Below the pieces are notes generated by a model, which saw nothing but the letters and a program-made list of their open reading frames with translations, was not told where the DNA came from and searched no databases. The position numbers and the translations under genes are program-made. This document shows positions 59,286 through 64,000 of a stretch of DNA of 64,000 nucleotides, piece by piece. The stretch is from Lachnospiraceae bacterium (GTDB taxonomy: Bacteria > Bacillota > Clostridia > Lachnospirales > Lachnospiraceae): contig JAILNS010000015.1 of NCBI GenBank assembly GCA_024691305.1, positions 186,001-250,000 of the forward strand, given 5' to 3'. How positions within the stretch are numbered: the first letter of the stretch is position 1; every line of letters starts with the position of its first letter.

Positions 59286-60377
59286 ATGAAAAAGAACATA
59301 ACATGTATCCCCGGAGACGGTATCGGCCCCGAAGTAGTAGCAGAGGCAAAAAAAGTATTAAATGCCGTAGCAGATAAATTCGGTCATGAATTTGTATATA
59401 CCGATGTTCTCATGGGGGGAGCCAGTATCGATAAATATGGTGTTCCGCTCACCGAAGAGACGATCGATACTGCTAAAGGAGCTGACGCAGTCCTTATGGG
59501 TTCTATAGGAGGAAATACCAGTACTTCTCCATGGTATAAACTTCCTCCGGAAAAAAGACCCGAAGCAGGTCTTCTGGGCATTCGTAAGGCCCTTAATCTT
59601 TTTGCCAATTTAAGGCCTGCAATGCTTTATCCAGAGCTTTATAAGGCTTGTCCGCTGAAGGAGGAGGTTGCAGAAGCCGGTTTTGACATGCTTATAATGC
59701 GCGAACTTACCGGAGGCTTGTATTTCGGGGAAAGATCTACGGTTGAAAAAAACGGTGAGATGGTAGCAACTGATACTCTTGTATATTCCGAGAGTGAGAT
59801 AAGAAGGATCGCGATCAAGGCGTTCGAAGTTGCCATGAAGCGTCGTAAGTCTGTGATAAGTGTAGATAAGGCAAACGTTCTTGACAGTTCCAGATTATGG
59901 AGAAAGATCGTTAATGAAGTGGCCCTTAACTATCCCGAAGTCAAAGTTGAACATATGCTGGTGGATAACGCAGCCATGCAGCTTGTTAAGGATCCGGCAC
60001 AGTTTGACGTCGTGCTTACGGAAAACATGTTTGGAGATATCCTTTCGGACGAAGCAAGTATGATAACGGGATCCATAGGAATGCTTCCTTCCGCATCATT
60101 AAATGATACTAAATTCGGTTTATATGAACCAAGCGGCGGATCAGCACCCGATATTGCCGGCAAAGGTATAGCTAATCCCATTGCCACTATATTGTCAGCA
60201 GCGATGATGTTAAGATACAGTTTCGATATGGATGAGGAAGCAGACTCCATAGAAAATGCCGTAAAAAAAGTATTATCCGACGGCTACAGGACAGGTGATA
60301 TATATGGCATGGGCGGCATGGGCCTTACCAAGGTAAATACAGCGGAAATGGGAGACAGGATAGCTGAATGCATTTAA
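59286..60377 (+). CDS. leuB: 3-isopropylmalate dehydrogenase
   Basis: NAD-dependent oxidative decarboxylation of 3-isopropylmalate in leucine synthesis. The 363 residues match Leu[80 protein letters not shown] and [25 protein letters not shown] lies upstream of the ATG. It is about 57 kb from leuCD. Its last 10 bases overlap the start of a membrane glycosyltransferase gene, so the leuB-ilvD-ilvB operon carries an unrelated passenger. Confidence 0.96.
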   Translation: MKKNITCIPGDGIGPEVVAEAKKVLNAVADKFGHEFVYTDVLMGGASIDKYGVPLTEETIDTAKGADAVLMGSIGGNTSTSPWYKLPPEKRPEAGLLGIRKALNLFANLRPAMLYPELYKACPLKEEVAEAGFDMLIMRELTGGLYFGERSTVEKNGEMVATDTLVYSESEIRRIAIKAFEVAMKRRKSVISVDKANVLDSSRLWRKIVNEVALNYPEVKVEHMLVDNAAMQLVKDPAQFDVVLTENMFGDILSDEASMITGSIGMLPSASLNDTKFGLYEPSGGSAPDIAGKGIANPIATILSAAMMLRYSFDMDEEADSIENAVKKVLSDGYRTGDIYGMGGMGLTKVNTAEMGDRIAECI

Positions 60378-62041
60378 GCAATATTCCTGAAAAGATAAAA
60401 AATCACATAAAAGATCCGGATAAGGTCATATTTGCTATATTTTTCGTATGTATGCTTATCTATTATACATATCGGATGTTTGCATTTGCCCCCTGGTATG
60501 ACGAACTCTATACATATAATTTTTTTATAAGCAGGGGACCTGTATATGCAGGTATACACTGGCCTGTACCCAATAATCATCTCGGATATTCGGCCTTAAG
60601 CGGATTTATCTATGTTTTGACCCACAGTCCGTATATTTCGCTAAGAGGCATTTCTTATCTGTGCTCTCTGGGTAATCTGATAATGCTGTTTATCATCGGC
60701 AAAAGATTCATGGTCAGAGGCTTTGGTGTATTGTTACCTGTGATATATGCGGGAGCCTGGCAGGTTAATAACATAACGGTTCAGGGACGCGGTTATGCAT
60801 TATCCGTTAACATGATGCTCATAACCTGTGTTTGTCTTATTCATTTGTGTTTTGACGAAAAAGACAAACTTATATATTACATACTTTGGGCCGCAGCTTT
60901 ATGTATAGGTTTTTATACTGTCATGACAACCCTTTACTGGGTAGTTACCGTATGTTTTACCGCATTGTGCTGTTTGCTTTGTGTAAATAAGAGAAAGAGA
61001 CTTATAAAAACCGTGATAGCATCGGTTTTTGGTGCTGTAGGAACACTTTTTGCATATTCATGTGTCTGGCTGGCCATAGGTTCAAATCTGCTTAGCAAAG
61101 ATGAAACAAGTGCATATTACGGAATGTACCAGCTTAAGGTGATAGCGAAATCTCCGATACTTTCCCTTAAGACGGGTGCAGAATATATGCTTGCAACCCC
61201 TTATATTCAGAGTGTTTCGGATGAGGGTTATTTTGTATCATTCTTCAGACACTGGTATGACATATTGTGTCATATGTATACATTTGGCGGGTTACTGGTA
61301 TTTATAATCGTACTTGCTTTAATTATTGCGGTTATAACCCTTGTTGCAAGATACAGATATATAAAGAAAACGTCAGTTGATATGACTGAAAAAGAAAGTA
61401 TTTCGGAGGGTAATAAACCGGCAACTGATAATGAAAGCCTTAATGTTTCCAGATCCTTACCTGTATTTTCGTGGTTTGTTATCTGCTTTACATTAGTAAC
61501 TCCTGTAACGGTGTATGTTCAGACCAAGTTGCCGTATGTCCGTGTATTTACTTTTTACGCTTTTACAGTGGCTTTATGTGCGGCATATCTTATCTATGTA
61601 CTTTTTGGGGCCCTTAAAACTTATTTCACATATGGGATCACATGTATCATATGTTTACTGGTATTTGCTTTACTCCTCGGCAAAGATTATAATATGCCTT
61701 ATGGGGAAAGGGAGGAAGCTATCCTGACTGTGATGAAACAGGCTGATTTCGCGGATTATTGCACATCAGGACACAGGATATGTCTCACGGATTGTAACCA
61801 GGAATATATGTACAGATTCCTGTATGATGAATATCCCGAAATCTATCCGATGGAAGAAGCTGATATTATAATGGTCGATAAGGATATGCTCGATCCAGAA
61901 GCCGATTACCATTGGGAATTCTATTATGATCATTCAAATATAGATTTTGAAATCCTGGATAATATGGATAAGCTGTTAAGAAATACATATTATGAAGTAT
62001 TTATATCTAAAGATATTGATTTGTATGGAGGATCAAGATGA
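60368..62041 (+). CDS. Integral-membrane GT-C type glycosyltransferase
   Basis: 557 residues with about ten to twelve transmembrane helices. The first extracellular loop contains [14 protein letters not shown], the acidic Asp-Glu motif typical of GT-C transferases (PMT/ArnT-like) that use lipid-linked sugars. It is followed by [19 protein letters not shown] charged cytoplasmic insert (about residues 333-362, [20 protein letters not shown]) and a soluble C-terminal domain of about 100 residues follow. Family placement below GT-C is uncertain. It overlaps leuB by 10 bases and ilvD by 4 (ATGA), so it is tightly coupled to branched-chain amino acid genes with no obvious functional link. Confidence 0.75.
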   Translation: MHLSNIPEKIKNHIKDPDKVIFAIFFVCMLIYYTYRMFAFAPWYDELYTYNFFISRGPVYAGIHWPVPNNHLGYSALSGFIYVLTHSPYISLRGISYLCSLGNLIMLFIIGKRFMVRGFGVLLPVIYAGAWQVNNITVQGRGYALSVNMMLITCVCLIHLCFDEKDKLIYYILWAAALCIGFYTVMTTLYWVVTVCFTALCCLLCVNKRKRLIKTVIASVFGAVGTLFAYSCVWLAIGSNLLSKDETSAYYGMYQLKVIAKSPILSLKTGAEYMLATPYIQSVSDEGYFVSFFRHWYDILCHMYTFGGLLVFIIVLALIIAVITLVARYRYIKKTSVDMTEKESISEGNKPATDNESLNVSRSLPVFSWFVICFTLVTPVTVYVQTKLPYVRVFTFYAFTVALCAAYLIYVLFGALKTYFTYGITCIICLLVFALLLGKDYNMPYGEREEAILTVMKQADFADYCTSGHRICLTDCNQEYMYRFLYDEYPEIYPMEEADIIMVDKDMLDPEADYHWEFYYDHSNIDFEILDNMDKLLRNTYYEVFISKDIDLYGGSR

Positions 62042-63702
62042 AAAGTGACAATGTCAAAAAGGGAATGCAGCAAGCCCCTCACAGATCGCTGTTTAATGCA
62101 CTCGGTTTTACCGAGGAAGAAATGAATAAACCTATGATCGGAATAGTCAGTTCATATAATGAGATCGTTCCCGGTCATATCAATCTGGATAAGATAGTAA
62201 ATGCCGTTAAACAGGGGGTTGCGGAAGCAGGTGGTGTTCCTGTGGTATTCCCTGCTATCGCAGTATGTGACGGTATCGCGATGGGACATATCGGTATGAA
62301 GTATTCTCTTGTAACAAGGGATCTTATCGCCGATTCTACCGAATGTATGGCTCTGGCACATCAGTTTGATGCGCTTGTAATGGTTCCAAACTGTGACAAA
62401 AATGTACCCGGTCTTCTTATGGCGGCTGCACGTATCAACGTACCTACCGTGTTCGTATCCGGCGGTCCCATGCTTGCCGGACGTGTACAGGGAAGAAAGA
62501 GAAGCCTTTCAAGCATGTTTGAGGCTGTCGGTTCATATTCTGCCGGAACCATGACGGAAGAGGACGTAAGAGAATATGAAGCAAAAGTATGTCCTACCTG
62601 TGGATCCTGTTCCGGTATGTATACCGCAAATTCCATGAACTGTCTTACAGAGGCTCTTGGTATGGGCCTTAGAGGTAACGGAACTATTCCCGCAGTTTAT
62701 TCGGAGAGGATCAAACTTGCAAAGCGTGCCGGATATGCAGTTATGGATATGTTAAAAAAGGATATCAAACCAAGGGATATCATGACAAAAGAAGCCATCA
62801 TAAATGCTCTTACCGTAGATATGGCTCTGGGATGTTCAACCAATTCCATGCTTCATCTTCCGGCAATAGCACATGAAGTAGGCTTCGATTTTGATATAGC
62901 ATATGCAAATGATATATCAGAAAAGACTCCCAATCTGTGCCATCTGGCTCCCGCCGGTCCTACTTATATGGAAGATCTTAACGAGGCAGGCGGTGTATAT
63001 GCCGTAATGAAAGAACTTATGGACGCAGGGCTGCTTAATACCGATTGCATGACAGTTACGGGTAAAACCGTGGGCGAGAACATTAAAGATGCTGTCAACA
63101 AGGATTTCGAGGTAATAAGACCTCTTGACAACCCTTATTCCAAAACCGGCGGTCTTGCTGTTCTTAAAGGTAATCTTGCTCCTGACGGTTCTGTTGTCAA
63201 GAGAAGTGCGGTAGTCCCTGAAATGATGGTTCATGAAGGACCTGCCAGAGTATTTGAATGTGAAGAAGATGCTATAGATGCCATAAAGTCCGGCAAGATA
63301 GTAGCCGGTGATGTTGTAGTGATCAGATATGAAGGACCTAAGGGCGGTCCCGGAATGAGAGAGATGTTAAACCCTACATCCGCAATAGCCGGAATGGGAC
63401 TTGGATCTACGGTTGCACTCATTACAGACGGACGTTTCTCCGGAGCCAGCCGCGGTGCATCAATAGGACATGTTTCTCCTGAAGCTGCTGTAGGCGGACC
63501 TATTGCTCTTGTACATGAAGGTGACATCATATCTATAGATATACCTAATATGAAGATGGAACTTAAAGTTTCCGATGAAGAACTTGCAAAGCGCAGATCC
63601 GAATGGACGCCCAGAGCTCCCAAGGTAACTACAGGATATCTTTCAAGATATGAAAAAATGGTAACAAGCGGAAACCGCGGTGCGGTACTTGAACTTAAAT
63701 AA
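62038..63702 (+). CDS. ilvD: Dihydroxy-acid dehydratase
   Basis: Fe-S enzyme of valine, leucine and isoleucine synthesis that makes 2-oxo acids from dihydroxy acids. The 554 residues match IlvD. The start [20 protein letters not shown], cluster cysteines in [10 protein letters not shown] and [18 protein letters not shown], and [20 protein letters not shown] are diagnostic. GGAGG lies 6 bases before the ATG, inside the upstream gene. ilvB follows after 45 bases. Confidence 0.97.
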   Translation: MKSDNVKKGMQQAPHRSLFNALGFTEEEMNKPMIGIVSSYNEIVPGHINLDKIVNAVKQGVAEAGGVPVVFPAIAVCDGIAMGHIGMKYSLVTRDLIADSTECMALAHQFDALVMVPNCDKNVPGLLMAAARINVPTVFVSGGPMLAGRVQGRKRSLSSMFEAVGSYSAGTMTEEDVREYEAKVCPTCGSCSGMYTANSMNCLTEALGMGLRGNGTIPAVYSERIKLAKRAGYAVMDMLKKDIKPRDIMTKEAIINALTVDMALGCSTNSMLHLPAIAHEVGFDFDIAYANDISEKTPNLCHLAPAGPTYMEDLNEAGGVYAVMKELMDAGLLNTDCMTVTGKTVGENIKDAVNKDFEVIRPLDNPYSKTGGLAVLKGNLAPDGSVVKRSAVVPEMMVHEGPARVFECEEDAIDAIKSGKIVAGDVVVIRYEGPKGGPGMREMLNPTSAIAGMGLGSTVALITDGRFSGASRGASIGHVSPEAAVGGPIALVHEGDIISIDIPNMKMELKVSDEELAKRRSEWTPRAPKVTTGYLSRYEKMVTSGNRGAVLELK

Positions 63703-63747
63703 AATAAATTATTCTGAATTAATGATTCTTAATAAAGGAGATCTATT

Positions 63748-64000
63748 ATGCAACTTACAGGAGCTGAGATAGTAGTAGAGTGTCTTAAAGAACAGGGAGT
63801 GGATACTGTATTCGGATATCCCGGAGGCACCATATTAAATGTATATGATGCTCTGTATAATCACAGCAGCGAGATAAGGCATGTACTTACAAGCCATGAA
63901 CAGGGCGCTGCACATGCTGCAGACGGATATGCGAGAGCAACCGGTAAGATCGGTGTATGTATGGCTACTTCAGGCCCCGGTGCAACCAATCTTGTAACAG
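63748..64000 (+). CDS. ilvB: Acetolactate synthase large subunit (partial, runs off the window)
   Basis: The first 84 residues of a thiamine diphosphate enzyme that makes acetolactate or acetohydroxybutyrate. [35 protein letters not shown] and [19 protein letters not shown] are the classic N-terminal motifs, including the Glu that activates the cofactor. AAAGGAG lies 7 bases before the ATG. Following leuB and ilvD, it confirms a branched-chain amino acid operon that continues beyond the right edge. Confidence 0.94.
   Translation, partial: MQLTGAEIVVECLKEQGVDTVFGYPGGTILNVYDALYNHSSEIRHVLTSHEQGAAHAADGYARATGKIGVCMATSGPGATNLVT

Noticed and set aside
1..64000. Mobile elements, prophage, CRISPR arrays, tRNA or rRNA genes
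   Set aside because: I saw no transposase, integrase, phage structural gene, regularly spaced repeat array or tRNA cloverleaf in any intergenic space. All gaps are under about 265 bases.

Overview
The window looks like the chromosome of a fibre-degrading Lachnospiraceae bacterium, most likely Butyrivibrio or a close relative. The reasons are moderate GC, Firmicutes-type ribosome binding sites, a xylan and beta-glucan enzyme suite (GH8, GH5, GH10, GH120), and Clostridia-type versions of leuCD, carB, ilvD, aroC and tyrS. The genus is an inference from gene content. I see no rRNA, tRNA, CRISPR array, insertion sequence, phage gene or integration site. No gene-free stretch exceeds 300 bases; the longest is about 260 bases (9373-9633).

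Layout. (A) 1-3.7 kb: the end of an unidentified gene, a NUDIX hydrolase whose ribosome binding site lies inside a strong hairpin, leuC-leuD, and a membrane protein of unknown function. (B) 3.8-9.4 kb: a xylan/glucan operon with a cytoplasmic GH8 exo-oligoxylanase, a GH5 lipoprotein and a secreted GH10 xylanase. It converges on an AraC-type regulator across a palindromic terminator. (C) 9.6-23.0 kb: a seven-gene glycan-uptake locus with two substrate-binding proteins, two permease pairs, an NHL-repeat protein, a Yip1-like protein and a DUF5696 protein, but no transport ATPase.

(D) 23.07-36.9 kb: a tightly packed block between two hairpin terminators. It holds a U32-like protein, two adaptor lipoproteins (one a tandem double), a large FtsX-type permease, two ATPases (one with an AbrB-like tail), a GH120 beta-xylosidase, a hybrid histidine kinase and a second U32-like paralog. 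This is my best candidate for an undescribed system. (E) 37-41.3 kb: a membrane-anchored clostripain-type protease, a possible nuclease-fold protein and a GT2-GtrA glycosyltransferase.

(F) 41.4-50.6 kb: housekeeping genes carB, a ParE/ParC-like topoisomerase pair, rsmD, coaD and a coiled-coil protein. (G) 50.6-55.2 kb: a cell-wall amidase, tyrS, an HMGL-like aldolase and a TMEM164/YwaF-type membrane protein. (H) 55.3-59.2 kb: aroC on the minus strand, then a VanY-type carboxypeptidase, tgt and yajC. (I) 59.3-64 kb: leuB, an integral-membrane GT-C glycosyltransferase overlapping both neighbours, ilvD and the start of ilvB. Branched-chain amino acid synthesis is therefore split between the two ends of the window.

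The xylan genes imply a workflow. GH10 and GH5 cut polymers outside the cell, ABC systems import oligomers, and the GH8 and GH120 enzymes, which lack signal peptides, finish xylo-oligosaccharides inside. That division of labour is inferred from signal peptides and families.
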